Assembly: GCF_000263855.1 (NCBI RefSeq)
Contig: NZ_AJWX01000024.1
Coordinates: 39,069 to 103,068, forward strand
DNA from: Pseudomonas sp. M47T1
GTDB taxonomy: Bacteria; Pseudomonadota; Gammaproteobacteria; Pseudomonadales; Pseudomonadaceae
Reading direction: 5' to 3'
Length of the DNA: 64,000 nt
Position 1 is the first letter of the stretch. Every line of letters begins with the position of its first letter. The notes under the pieces were generated by a model. It did not search any database. It had not been told where the DNA came from and was given only the letters and a program-made list of their open reading frames with translations. Of this stretch, positions 53,187 through 62,445 are shown in pieces. The position numbers and the translations under genes are program-made.

Positions 53187-55391
53187 CTACCCCATCAACT
53201 TCTCTTTGGTGATGGGCAGGTCGCGCACGCGCTTGCCGGTGGCATGGTACACCGCGTTGGCTACCGCCGCCGCAAGGCCCGTGATGCCGATTTCGCCAAT
53301 GCCCCGTGCGCCGAATTCGCTCATGTTCAGGTCCGGGTAATCGAGCAGCATCACCTCTATTTCCGGCTGGTCGGCATGCACCGGTACCACGTATTCGGCG
53401 TAGTTGTTGTTGGCCGGCAAGCCGGTGCGCGGGTCGTGCTCGGCGGCTTCGAACAGCGCCATGCCAATGGCCATGACAATGGCGCCTTCCACCTGGTTGC
53501 GCGCGGCCAACGGGTTGACCACCTTGCCCACGTCGATGGCACTGACCACCCGCGCCACATGCAGGCGCGAGATGCCCGGGTCCCAGCGCACCTCGACGAA
53601 ATGCGCGCCGAAGGAACGGAACGAGTATGTGCCGTTCTTGGCGGCGTCGTTGTGGAAGAAGCCTTCGGCGCGCGCCAGGCGTTGGTTGTCCAGCACCTGA
53701 CCGAAGCTGGCTTGCTGGCCGGCATGCTGCAATTGGCCGTCCTTGACCGTGACCTGGTCAACCGTGGCGCCGGCAAACACCCCGCCAGGCGCCACGGCCC
53801 ACTCCTGCAATTGTGCCAGGGCCTTGCGGGTGGCGCCCGCTACGGCCGGCATGACGCTGGCGGTCAGCCAACTGCCACCTGACAGCGTGCCCGGCGGCAG
53901 CGCCGAGCTGCCCAGTTCCACCTGGATACGCTCAAGCGGCAACCCGGTGATTTGGCTGACGGTCTGGGCGACGATGGTGTAGGTGCCGGTGCCGATGTCC
54001 TGCACGGCCGACTGCACAAGGGCGCTGCCATCGGCGCGCAGGATCACCCGCGCCTCGGTAGGCATCTGAAAGGCTTCCCAATTACAGGCGCCCAGGCCGT
54101 AGCCAATGATCTGGTCGCCATCGCGCATGGCGCCGATGGCGGGATTGCGGTCATGCCAGCCGAAACGCTTGGCCGCCTGCTCGAGGGCTTCGGGCAGGTG
54201 GTTGCTGGACCAGGGCAGGCCTTGGCTCTCGTCCGAGGTGGCCAGGTTGAGCTGGCGAAACTTCAAGGGGTCCATGCCCACGGCCAGAGCCATTTCGTCG
54301 ATGGCCGACTCCAGTGCGAACAGCCCCGGTGCAGCGCCGGGCGCGCGCATGGAGGTGGGCGTGCCGCGATTGACCGGGCTGTTGTTGTGGGTCACCAGCA
54401 CATTGGGGCAGCTGTACAGGCTTTGGGTCACCGAGCCACAGGTTTCGGTGTAGCTGTCGAGGGTCGACGTGCTGTTGTACGACTCATGGCGGATCGACAC
54501 CAGCTTGCCTTGGGCGTCGGTGGCCAAGCGCAGGCGCTGGCGGGTTTCTGGCCGGTGGCCGACGGTAGTGAACATCTGCGCCCGGGGCAGCATCAATTGC
54601 ACCGGCTGGCCGGTGGCCTTGGCCGCCGCGCAGGTGGCCACCGAGTGCGGCCAGGGCCATAGTTTGCCGCCGAAGCCGGAACCGATGAAGGGTGCGCGTA
54701 CCTCCACCCGTTCGGGCGGCAGGTCGAAGACGTTGGCCAGCATGTTGCGATGGTTGACCACGCCTTGAGTGCTTTCGTACAGGTACAGGCAACCGTCCTG
54801 CCACCACGCAGTGGTAGCGTGCATTTCCATGGGGTTATGCACCTCCACCGGCGTGGTGTAGGTCTGGTCCGTCTGGTGTGGGGCACTGTCGAACGCCGAG
54901 GGCGGATCGCCGCGATGGTGGCCTTTGCCTCCGTCCTTGGAGCCATGCAGGCGCAGGGCCTGGTCCAGGTCCTTGATGGGATCGCCTGCCTCGTAATCGA
55001 CCGTGACGCGGTAGGCGGCGGCCCTGGCCTGTTCGAAACTCTCAGCCACCACCAGAGCCACGAACTGGCCGGGGTAATAGACCTTGTCGTCCTCGAAAGG
55101 CAAGCGATGCTCGTCCGCCTTGCTGGCCGTGAGTACGTCCTTGAGCGGCGCGTTGGGGGTGCGGTGCAGGGCCTCCATGTTGCCATGGTGCAGCACCTTC
55201 ACGACACCGGGCATCTGCCGGGCCTGGCTGTCATTGATCTGGCGGATACGGCCGCAGGCCACGGTGCTGTAGACACCGTAGGCATACAGCAGGCCAGGCA
55301 GTGGATGATCGGCGGCGTAGCGCGCAGCGCCGCTGACCTTTTGCCGACCGTCGACCCGGCGGGTCGGGGTACCGATTATGGGATCGCTCAT
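53187..55391 (-). CDS. paoC: Aldehyde oxidoreductase molybdopterin-binding subunit (PaoC-like)
   Basis: 734 residues. Xanthine dehydrogenase large-subunit fold: VSGAARYAADHPLPGLLYAY at the N-terminus, FIGSGFGGKLWPWPHSVATC and SMRAPGAAPGLFALESAIDE for cofactor binding, and the catalytic Glu in GARGIGEIGITGLAAAVANA near the C-terminus. In E. coli the heterotrimer PaoABC is a periplasmic aldehyde oxidase with MCD. The three subunit genes and a MocA gene match this. Confidence 0.9.
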   Translation of the reverse strand: MSDPIIGTPTRRVDGRQKVSGAARYAADHPLPGLLYAYGVYSTVACGRIRQINDSQARQMPGVVKVLHHGNMEALHRTPNAPLKDVLTASKADEHRLPFEDDKVYYPGQFVALVVAESFEQARAAAYRVTVDYEAGDPIKDLDQALRLHGSKDGGKGHHRGDPPSAFDSAPHQTDQTYTTPVEVHNPMEMHATTAWWQDGCLYLYESTQGVVNHRNMLANVFDLPPERVEVRAPFIGSGFGGKLWPWPHSVATCAAAKATGQPVQLMLPRAQMFTTVGHRPETRQRLRLATDAQGKLVSIRHESYNSTSTLDSYTETCGSVTQSLYSCPNVLVTHNNSPVNRGTPTSMRAPGAAPGLFALESAIDEMALAVGMDPLKFRQLNLATSDESQGLPWSSNHLPEALEQAAKRFGWHDRNPAIGAMRDGDQIIGYGLGACNWEAFQMPTEARVILRADGSALVQSAVQDIGTGTYTIVAQTVSQITGLPLERIQVELGSSALPPGTLSGGSWLTASVMPAVAGATRKALAQLQEWAVAPGGVFAGATVDQVTVKDGQLQHAGQQASFGQVLDNQRLARAEGFFHNDAAKNGTYSFRSFGAHFVEVRWDPGISRLHVARVVSAIDVGKVVNPLAARNQVEGAIVMAIGMALFEAAEHDPRTGLPANNNYAEYVVPVHADQPEIEVMLLDYPDLNMSEFGARGIGEIGITGLAAAVANAVYHATGKRVRDLPITKEKLMG

Positions 55392-55400
55392 CAGAAACTC

Positions 55401-56381
55401 CTAAGCCGTGAGGTCGCGCAGGTTGCGCATGATCGCCTGCTGCCCCAGGGGGATCTTGAAGGCGTTGTGGGCGTAGGCGTGGGCGCCCTGCAGGGCCAAC
55501 TCGGCGGCTTTCTGGAACGTCTGCGGGCCTACCGCTTGCCCCACCAGCGCCTGCTCGGCCTCCCGCGCCCGCCACGGCTTGGTGCCCACGCCGCCCAAGG
55601 CAATGCGCGCCTGGGTGATGCGTTGGCCGTCCAGCACCAGCACCACGGCGCTGGACGCCAGGGCGAACTGGTAGGAGGTGCGGTCGCGCAGCTTCAGGTA
55701 GGCCGACCGGCTGCCATGCAGGGGCGCGTCGAGGGTCAGGTGGGTGATCAGTTCGTGGGGTTGCAGCGCATGTTCCAACCACGGCGTGTCGCCCGGCAGT
55801 AGGTGGAAGTCGGCAAAGTCGATGTCGCGCCCGCCCGTGCTGCCCTGCACCGTCACCTTGGCGCCGATGGCGGCCACGGCCACGCACATGTCGGAGGGGT
55901 GGCTGGCGATGCAGTGGTCACTGGTGCCCAGCACCGCGTGCACACTGCGGTTCAAGCCGTCGATGGCGGCGCAGCCCGAGCCCGGCTCGCGCTTGTTGCA
56001 CGGCGAGATGCCGTCACGGAAATAGCTGCAGCGCACCCGCTGCATGATGTTGCCACCGGTGGTGGCCTTGTTGCGCAACTGGGTGGAGGCGCCGGCCAGC
56101 AGCGCCTGGGACAGCACCGGATAGTGCTCGCGCACCCAGGCATGACGGGCCAGGTCGGTGTTGCTGACCAGCGCCCCCACGCGCAGGCGGCCGTCGGGCA
56201 GCGGCTCGATCTGCTTGAGGGCCAGGCGGTTGATGTCCACCACCTGGTCGGGCTTCATCACGTCCAGTTTTACCAGGTCCAGCAGCGTGGTACCTCCGGC
56301 CAGGTACATGGCCTGGCCGCTGTCGGCGGCCTTCACGGCGTTGCCCGGCGTGTCGGCGCGCGCGTAGTCGAAGGTACGCAT
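55401..56381 (-). CDS. paoB: Aldehyde oxidoreductase FAD-binding subunit (PaoB-like)
   Basis: 326 residues. FAD-binding motif AMYLAGGTTLLDLVKLDVMK and TGGNIMQR; the segment RVRCSYFRDGISPC plus NKREPGSGCAAI resembles the [4Fe-4S]-binding insertion of PaoB. Electrons pass from the molybdenum site to FAD. Its ATG overlaps the stop of the iron-sulfur subunit gene by one base (TGATG). Confidence 0.9.
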   Translation of the reverse strand: MRTFDYARADTPGNAVKAADSGQAMYLAGGTTLLDLVKLDVMKPDQVVDINRLALKQIEPLPDGRLRVGALVSNTDLARHAWVREHYPVLSQALLAGASTQLRNKATTGGNIMQRVRCSYFRDGISPCNKREPGSGCAAIDGLNRSVHAVLGTSDHCIASHPSDMCVAVAAIGAKVTVQGSTGGRDIDFADFHLLPGDTPWLEHALQPHELITHLTLDAPLHGSRSAYLKLRDRTSYQFALASSAVVLVLDGQRITQARIALGGVGTKPWRAREAEQALVGQAVGPQTFQKAAELALQGAHAYAHNAFKIPLGQQAIMRNLRDLTA

Positions 56382-57037
56382 CAGCTGGCCCTCCCCATTT
56401 TGCCCCGCGCCGACTGCACAGCGGCAAGGATGTTCTTGTAGGCGCCGCAGCGGCAGATGTTGCCGCTCATGGCTTCGCGCACGCTGGCATCGTCGTCGGG
56501 GACGTTCGGGTCATTGAGGATCGCCACCGCGCTCATGATCTGCCCCGAGGTGCAATAACCGCACTGGTAGGCGTCGTGGTCCCAGAACGCCTGCTGCACC
56601 GGGTGCAACTGACCGTTCTGCGCCAGGCCCTCGATGGTGGTGATGCGGTCGCCGTCATGCTGCACCGCAATGGACAGGCAGGCATTGATCGCCACGTCGT
56701 TGACCAGCACGGTGCAGGCGCCACATTGGCCGTGATCGCAGCCTTTCTTGCTGCCGGTGAGTTGCAGGCGGTCGCGCACCACGTCCAGCAGCACGGCGTT
56801 GTTGGGCACGTCCAGGGTGTGCCATTGGCCGTTGACCTGCAGGCGGATGCGTTGGTGGCCGGCGGCAGGCGTGGCTGCCTCGGGGGCCAGGGTAGCGGCC
56901 TGCGCGGCGGACGGTGGAATCCAGTGCGACAGGGACGCGGCGGCGATGCCGGAGGCACCGAATTTGAGGAAATTGCGCCGTGAGGCGATGCAATCTTTAT
57001 CCTGCGGCATGGGCAGGCGGTTTTTAGGGTCGCTCAT
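56381..57037 (-). CDS. paoA: Aldehyde oxidoreductase (2Fe-2S) subunit, Tat-exported (PaoA-like)
   Basis: 218 residues from ATG 57037. A twin-arginine signal SRRNFLK lies at 19-25 followed by a hydrophobic stretch, so the complex is exported folded to the periplasm. Cluster ligands: Cys100, 105, 108 and 120 for the plant-type [2Fe-2S] and Cys159, 162, 195 and 197 for the second. First gene of paoABC-mocA. Confidence 0.92.
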   Translation of the reverse strand: MSDPKNRLPMPQDKDCIASRRNFLKFGASGIAAASLSHWIPPSAAQAATLAPEAATPAAGHQRIRLQVNGQWHTLDVPNNAVLLDVVRDRLQLTGSKKGCDHGQCGACTVLVNDVAINACLSIAVQHDGDRITTIEGLAQNGQLHPVQQAFWDHDAYQCGYCTSGQIMSAVAILNDPNVPDDDASVREAMSGNICRCGAYKNILAAVQSARGKMGRAS

Positions 57038-57392
57038 CAGGGGGCACCTTTTGCAGGGGGCACGGTAAAAGGCAGTACCTAGTGTCCTGTCTGCGAAATA
57101 CGTTCTCTTTTGACGAGTGGCTGTTGTTGCCAGGCAAGGCGAGGAGTTGCCACGCCGCCTGGTAACGACAGACGCCGTCAACAGTGAACAGCTTATTTCA
57201 CAGACAGGACACTAGAGTGGATGGCAGGGTTGGGTGACGGTTCAGTTGGAAGGGGAGAAAAGCGCTGTACGGCACGGTAGCGCAGGAGCCGGGTGGGGAC
57301 TATGGCGTGGGGGTGGATGAGATAATGAGTGAATTTCATCAATCAGCCTCCGCGTTTACCAGTCACACCGCAGCCCCCACACAGTACCGTTG
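57038..57392. other. Intergenic region with MITE-like element
   Basis: 355 bases between paoA and gspD. The first part holds the 131-bp inverted-repeat element (57082-57212). The remaining 180 bases before gspD contain no open frame of note and no T-tract terminator. Promoters for the paoABC operon would lie within or beside the element. Confidence 0.5.
57082..57212. mobile_element. MITE-like element, IS630-type ends
   Basis: Terminal inverted repeats of 19 bases (57082-57100 and 57194-57212) match at 18 positions. Each side carries a TA (57080-57081 and 57213-57214) within CTAG, as expected for the TA target duplication of IS630-family elements. The 131-base body has no transposase; an internal imperfect stem around 57121-57170 gives it overall hairpin-forming capacity. 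It lies about 45 bases upstream of paoA. Confidence 0.7.
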
Positions 57393-59603
57393 CTACAAGG
57401 CAGCAGGCTTGAGCAACTGCATCTGCCGACGGTAGTCATCCGTGGCCTGCCGCGCGTCGTTGGCGGTAGCCACCACGCGTGGGGTGATCAGTACGATCAG
57501 CTCGGTGCGGTCCTTGGATTTGGTGGTGCTGCCGAACAACCAGCGCAGCCCGGGGATGCGGCCCAGGCCCGGCACGCTGGAGGTGGACTCGGCGTTATCC
57601 TGTTTGATCAGGCCGCCCAATAGCACGGTCTGGCCGCTCTGCACTGCCACCTGGGTTGAGACGGAGCGCGTTGAAATGCTGGGGTTGGGCTGGCTGGTGG
57701 TAACGCTGCTGGTGTCGGCGTCACTGACCTGCTGTTGCACGTCCAGGTACACCAGGCCGCCCGGGTTGATGCGCGGGGTCACGTCGAGGATCACGCCGGT
57801 CTGCACGTATTCAACGCTGCTCAGGGTAGTGTCGGAGGTACTGGTGTTGACGGTGGTCTGGCTGATCGGAATGTTGTCGCCCACCTGAATCTGCGCCTGC
57901 TGGTTGTTCATCACCACCAGCGACGGCGCCGACAGCACTTGAGTGCGGCCACTGGTCTCAAGCGCATGCAGCGCCACCTGGAAATTGCTGCTGACAAAGG
58001 AATAGAACGCCGTGTCAGTGGAGCCCAGCCCTGCCCCGCCGCTGCCCAGCGCGCCTTGCGATCCGCTGGTGTTGGCCACTGTGGTGCTGGAGGAGTTGCC
58101 CGCCAGCTTGCCCAGGTACCACTGCACGCCCAGGTCCAGCTCGCCAGTGAGTTTGACCTCCAGGATGCGCGTTTCGATCTGCACTTGCAGCGGCCGGTTA
58201 TCCAGGCGCTTGATCGCTGATTCAATCTCTTTCCACTGGGCGGGGCGGGTGCGCACCATCAACTGGTTGGTGCTTTTGTTGGCGGTGATGCGCACACTTT
58301 CCTCCAGGGTTTTCTGGGTACCCTGGGCGCTGTCGCTGTCGCTGGTGCCGCCGGCCTCGGCCTCCGCGCTGTCTTCGTCCTGATCGCTGCTGTGCTGGGT
58401 GCTGGCCGTCTGGGTGCTCGGGCCGCCCGTGGTCGAGCTACCCGTGCTGTTGAGCGAAGACAACGTGGTGGTCGTAAGCCCCGGCGCCACCTTGGCGGCC
58501 GCTTCTTCCTTGATGGCGCCCGTGCCATAAATCTGCCGCAGGTACTTGGCCAGGTCCGTGGCTTTCATATTACGTACATCGTACACGTACATCTGCGGCT
58601 CGTTGCCGCCCCCTTCGTCGATGGTCTTGATCCAGTCGCCCACTTCCTGCAGGTAGGCCGGTTGCGACGAAATGGCGACGATAGAGTTGGTGCGCTCGTT
58701 GGGCATGAACTTCATCATGGTGCCCAGGGGCATGCCGCTGTCCGGCCCGAAGAGTTTCTGCAACTGCGGCATCAACTCGCTCACCGAGGCATGCTCAAGG
58801 CCATACACACCGATGGACATGCCCTTGAGCCAGTCCACGTCGAAGGTGTCGATAGTGTCCTGGTAGTTGGCCAGTTCCTCGGCCGTGCCAGCCAGGCTCA
58901 GCACGTTGCGCGCCGGGTCCACCAGCAGGAAGGCGTTGTCGCGCACGAATGGCTTGAGCAGCTTCTGCATCTGCGTGGCGCCGATATAGCGCAGCGGATA
59001 CAGCCTTGCGCTCAGGCCGCTGGAGGGCTGCGACACGGGCATTTCCGGCACCAGTTTGCCGGCCACGGCCTGGGCGGCCGGCAGGATCACGTAGCGGTCG
59101 CCCTGGCGGATCATGGCGTTGTTGGTCCAGGACAGCAGCGTTTCCAGAATCGACAGCGCCTGCTGTTTGTTCACCGGCTTTGAGGTCGAGAAGCTGACGC
59201 TGCCCTTCACGTCCTGGCTGATGCTGTAGTTGGCGTGCAGCAGGTCGCCCAGCACCGTGTTGATCACGGCCTCGATAGGCTGGCTGGTGAAGTTGAACAT
59301 GATGTCGCCCGCACCACCCTCGGCGTTCGGCCTGACCTGGGCCTGGGGTCGCACGAAACGCTGGTTGCCGGTGATGATCTGCCTGTGCGCCGACGCGCCG
59401 GCAGGCGTTGGCGCAACGGCCTCGGGTGCTTCGGCCGGTGTACTGGGGCGCTGGTCGCCGGTGCCGTTCAAGGCTTCGCGCATCAAGGCTGGGTCACTGT
59501 CCAGGGACGACTGACCGGCGCAACCGGCAAGCGCCATGGCGACGACGAGCCCCAGCAGTGGGAAACGCAGGGGCGTGGAAAACGAATGGGCAGGTGCGGT
59601 CAT
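57393..59603 (-). CDS. gspD: Type II secretion outer-membrane secretin (GspD), lipoprotein form
   Basis: 736 residues. The N-terminus is a lipoprotein signal, LAGC at 25-28, so the secretin is probably lipidated, unlike most GspD, and may pilot itself to the outer membrane. N0-N3 domains are followed by a Ser/Thr/acid-rich insertion (about 375-430) and the secretin core (SAPSLVVMNNQQAQIQVGDN; GVILDVTPRINPGGLVYLDV; TVLLGGLIKQDNAESTSSVP). Last gene of the operon; its ATG overlaps the previous stop by 4 bases. Confidence 0.93.
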   Translation of the reverse strand: MTAPAHSFSTPLRFPLLGLVVAMALAGCAGQSSLDSDPALMREALNGTGDQRPSTPAEAPEAVAPTPAGASAHRQIITGNQRFVRPQAQVRPNAEGGAGDIMFNFTSQPIEAVINTVLGDLLHANYSISQDVKGSVSFSTSKPVNKQQALSILETLLSWTNNAMIRQGDRYVILPAAQAVAGKLVPEMPVSQPSSGLSARLYPLRYIGATQMQKLLKPFVRDNAFLLVDPARNVLSLAGTAEELANYQDTIDTFDVDWLKGMSIGVYGLEHASVSELMPQLQKLFGPDSGMPLGTMMKFMPNERTNSIVAISSQPAYLQEVGDWIKTIDEGGGNEPQMYVYDVRNMKATDLAKYLRQIYGTGAIKEEAAAKVAPGLTTTTLSSLNSTGSSTTGGPSTQTASTQHSSDQDEDSAEAEAGGTSDSDSAQGTQKTLEESVRITANKSTNQLMVRTRPAQWKEIESAIKRLDNRPLQVQIETRILEVKLTGELDLGVQWYLGKLAGNSSSTTVANTSGSQGALGSGGAGLGSTDTAFYSFVSSNFQVALHALETSGRTQVLSAPSLVVMNNQQAQIQVGDNIPISQTTVNTSTSDTTLSSVEYVQTGVILDVTPRINPGGLVYLDVQQQVSDADTSSVTTSQPNPSISTRSVSTQVAVQSGQTVLLGGLIKQDNAESTSSVPGLGRIPGLRWLFGSTTKSKDRTELIVLITPRVVATANDARQATDDYRRQMQLLKPAAL

Positions 59604-60109
59604 GGGGCGTTCACGTCAGGGAGTTTGAGTACGGGGGCCACGGCCGGCGCAGACAGGCGCGGCACGGGAATGTTCACGGTGCGCGCCTGTCCCTGGCGCG
59701 TGAAGGTGGCGCTGGTGGCGGCCAATTCGGTCAATACCCAGCCGCCGTCCAGCGCATCACCGCGCTTGAGCTTCACGGCGCGCTGGTCGCGCAGGCGCAG
59801 CAGCGCCCATTGCGCCTGTCCATTGATGACCACGCCGCCCAGGGTCACCCCCTCAATCCCCGCCGATACCGCGCCAGCCTTGGCCGCATCGGGGCTGCGA
59901 TCGGGGCTGAACAGCGGCTGCTGAAAGGCCTGGGCCAGTTGTGTTTCGGGCAACGGGGTGAGCGCGGGCGCTGCGGCAGGCAGTACCGCCAACGGCGCGG
60001 CCGGGCCGACACTGTTCCATTCCACAGCGCCTTGGCTTGCGCCCACCCATACAAGGCAGGCCACCAGCGCGCCATTGATCAGCAGGAGGATCACAGCCAT
60101 GTGCTTCAT
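59600..60109 (-). CDS. Type II secretion protein GspC/GspN-like
   Basis: 169 residues. An N-terminal membrane anchor (VILLLINGALVACLVWVGAS), then a periplasmic part with a Pro/Ala linker and a GspC-type homology region (GVTLGGVVINGQAQWALLRL). It lacks a C-terminal PDZ or coiled coil. GspC-like proteins link the inner-membrane platform to the secretin, and the position directly before gspD agrees. Confidence 0.75.
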   Translation of the reverse strand: MKHMAVILLLINGALVACLVWVGASQGAVEWNSVGPAAPLAVLPAAAPALTPLPETQLAQAFQQPLFSPDRSPDAAKAGAVSAGIEGVTLGGVVINGQAQWALLRLRDQRAVKLKRGDALDGGWVLTELAATSATFTRQGQARTVNIPVPRLSAPAVAPVLKLPDVNAP

Positions 60110-60717
60110 GGCGTGGCCGCCTTGCCGCTGGCGGCCGTGAGGTAGCCGCGCACCAACAGTTGCACCTTCAACCGGCCTGGGCCGCCTTTGCCCGGCGCAC
60201 GGGTGTCGCGCTGCACATCCAGCGCCTCTACAAACAGGTAGGGCTGGCCATACTCAAGCGCTTGCAACACCTTCACCAAGGGCTCGGTGGCGCATGCCAG
60301 GGCCAGGCTGACCTTGACCTGCCGGTACGGCTGGGCCGGGTCCTGCTCGGGGACGATAGGCATGCGCTGGGTGACCTCGCAACCCGGCCCGGTGGCCGCC
60401 TGGGCCTTGACCCGGTCGATCACGGCCTGCATCAAGTCGGCGGCCACGGCGCTGGGGTCGTCCCCGGTCAACAGGCTGCGACGGCTGGCCGGGTCCTGAC
60501 GGGCCTTGTCCAGCGCGGCGCGCAGGGCCGGGGCCTGGCCCAGTTGGCGAGCGTAGCGCTGATGCTGGGCCTGCAGGGTCGCGGCCTCGTCGTTCAACTG
60601 CAACAGAGGGCCGGCGAACCAGCTGTCCACCAGCAGGTACCCGCCGGCCCACACCAGCAGGGCCAACAGGCCCACGGCGAGGATCTGGCGTTCACGGGCG
60701 GTCGGGGGGCGGCGCAT
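60106..60717 (-). CDS. gspM: Type II secretion protein GspM
   Basis: 203 residues from ATG 60717. Single N-terminal membrane segment (ILAVGLLALLVWAGGYLLVD), then a coiled coil (LQLNDEAATLQAQHQRYARQ) and a ferredoxin-like periplasmic domain. GspM partners GspL in the inner-membrane platform. Overlaps gspL by 26 bases and the next gene by 4. Confidence 0.87.
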   Translation of the reverse strand: MRRPPTARERQILAVGLLALLVWAGGYLLVDSWFAGPLLQLNDEAATLQAQHQRYARQLGQAPALRAALDKARQDPASRRSLLTGDDPSAVAADLMQAVIDRVKAQAATGPGCEVTQRMPIVPEQDPAQPYRQVKVSLALACATEPLVKVLQALEYGQPYLFVEALDVQRDTRAPGKGGPGRLKVQLLVRGYLTAASGKAATP

Positions 60718-61729
60718 CGGCGGCCTCCTGGGTGAGACGCGCAGCCAGCGCAAATCGGTCAAGGCCGGTGTCGGCGTCGGGTTGGATAATGCCCTGGAAG
60801 CGCACGTCGCGCAGGCTGGCACAGTCGTGGGAACGGCTGATCAGGGCGCTGGCGTGGCGGCTTTGGCCGGTCAGGATCAACTCGCCGCTGTCGCGCACTT
60901 CCAGTTGTTCCAGCCAAGTGTCGGCGCCCAGGCACTGGCCCAGTTCGCTGACCAGACGGGTCAAGGTTGGACGGGCGGTTTTCAGCCCCGCCAGGTAGCG
61001 GGCGGCGCCCTGGGTGTCGGTGAGTTCGTGGCGCAGGGCCTCCAGGGCTTGCACCTGTTGGCGTTGCGCGGCGACATCGGCACGCATGTTGGCCACGGTG
61101 GCGGCGCGGCTGTGCAGGGCCATGGCCATCACCGCTACCAGCAAGGCCGCAGCCGCCAGGGCCAGGCGCCGGTTCAGGCGCGCAGCCGTGGAGGGTGCCG
61201 GGCGCAGGTGCGCAGGCAACAGGTCAACACCCAGGGGCTTGCCGTCGACATCCAGCGCGTCGATGGCCTGCAGCCGTGCGCCACTGGCCTGGCAGTGCTC
61301 AAGCATCAACGCCAGGCGCTCGCGGCAGATGGCCACCAACCGCACGCTGGCCGTGCTGGCACCCTGACGCTCAATGCGTGCCGTGAAGTGCACCTGATCG
61401 GCGGGCAGTGGCGTGTATTTGTCGAGTTCGAAGGCCAGCACCCGCTGCAGATCACGGGTGGCCGCCAGCGGCAGCGTGATGCGCGGTGCAAGCACTTCAT
61501 GGCTGGGCAGCAGCAATTGGACCGGTCGGTCGCCGTCGATGTCTTCCGGTAATGGCCACGGCAGCGTCTGCACCGTCGGGCCGCTGGCCAGCCGGGCACG
61601 CACGGCCGCCGGCAGCAGGCCGTGCAGTTCGGCCAGCCACAGGTGCAACCAGCGGCGCGGCTGACTGATCTGCCATCGACCATGGGCTTGGCGCAGGTGC
61701 GCCAGGGGCATTGCAACGAGCTTGTTCAT
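60692..61729 (-). CDS. gspL: Type II secretion protein GspL
   Basis: 345 residues from ATG 61729. A cytoplasmic actin-like domain (VLAPRITLPLAATRDLQRVL; AFELDKYTPLPADQVHFTAR) is followed by one membrane segment (LALAAAALLVAVMAMALHSR) and a periplasmic PilN-like part. GspL couples the cytoplasmic GspE ATPase to the platform. The start overlaps the gspK stop by 4 bases. Confidence 0.88.
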   Translation of the reverse strand: MNKLVAMPLAHLRQAHGRWQISQPRRWLHLWLAELHGLLPAAVRARLASGPTVQTLPWPLPEDIDGDRPVQLLLPSHEVLAPRITLPLAATRDLQRVLAFELDKYTPLPADQVHFTARIERQGASTASVRLVAICRERLALMLEHCQASGARLQAIDALDVDGKPLGVDLLPAHLRPAPSTAARLNRRLALAAAALLVAVMAMALHSRAATVANMRADVAAQRQQVQALEALRHELTDTQGAARYLAGLKTARPTLTRLVSELGQCLGADTWLEQLEVRDSGELILTGQSRHASALISRSHDCASLRDVRFQGIIQPDADTGLDRFALAARLTQEAADAPPPDRP

Positions 61730-62445
61730 TCTTGCCAGCGCAAGACCCGATACGGCCTGGCGCCCTCCTTTGCCAATGTCATCATCAAGGTCACCCGCAC
61801 CTGCGCATGCACACCGCCCGGCAGGCGGGCCTCGCTGGTGACGGTAAGAATTTGCCCGGCGTCCGGGTTCGGCGTGCGCACCGTCGGCAGCCCCAGGGCG
61901 CGTGCCAGTCGGGGCGGCGCCAGGCTGGGATCGGGCTGCGCCTGGCCGGACCACACGGTGACCAGCGGCAGCACGCGCCGGTACAGCGCGGCGCTCATGC
62001 CCGGCAACTCACGAAATTCCTCCAGCGCCCGCAGCGGTGTCGAACCGTCACGCTGTTGCTGCAATGCCTGGGCAATAGCCTCTGCCACCGAGGGCGCGGC
62101 ACCGCAGGCACGCAGCAAACGGTCGACGTCGGCCTGGGAGGCGGCGTTGAGGTCCAGCTTGCCGCGCTCGCTGCGCACACTGACCGCCACCTGCGCCTGA
62201 TCGAACGTCAACGCGTGCGGCTGGCCGTTCGCTGCCCAGCGCGCCTTGAGATCACGGGCCTGCAGGCTGATCGCCGCCTGGCTCAGGCCGGCTTCGGCCG
62301 CCAGCAGCGCGCGCACATGCGCGGCCTGCCAGCCGGCCTGGCGCTGTTGCAACTGCACGGTGCCGGCCAGCCCGGCCAGCAAGGTGCTCAATACGGCCAG
62401 TACCCAAAGCACCAGCAACAGGGCCACGCCCTGCTGGCCCTTCAT
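61726..62445 (-). CDS. gspK: Type II secretion minor pseudopilin GspK
   Basis: 239 residues from ATG 62445. The prepilin-type start is KGQQGVALLLVLWVLAVLST, with no Glu at position 5 after the Gly, which is characteristic of GspK. The following part includes a helix-hairpin-helix-like LDLNAASQADVDRLLRACGA. GspK caps the pseudopilus tip with GspI and GspJ. Confidence 0.9.
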   Translation of the reverse strand: MKGQQGVALLLVLWVLAVLSTLLAGLAGTVQLQQRQAGWQAAHVRALLAAEAGLSQAAISLQARDLKARWAANGQPHALTFDQAQVAVSVRSERGKLDLNAASQADVDRLLRACGAAPSVAEAIAQALQQQRDGSTPLRALEEFRELPGMSAALYRRVLPLVTVWSGQAQPDPSLAPPRLARALGLPTVRTPNPDAGQILTVTSEARLPGGVHAQVRVTLMMTLAKEGARPYRVLRWQE

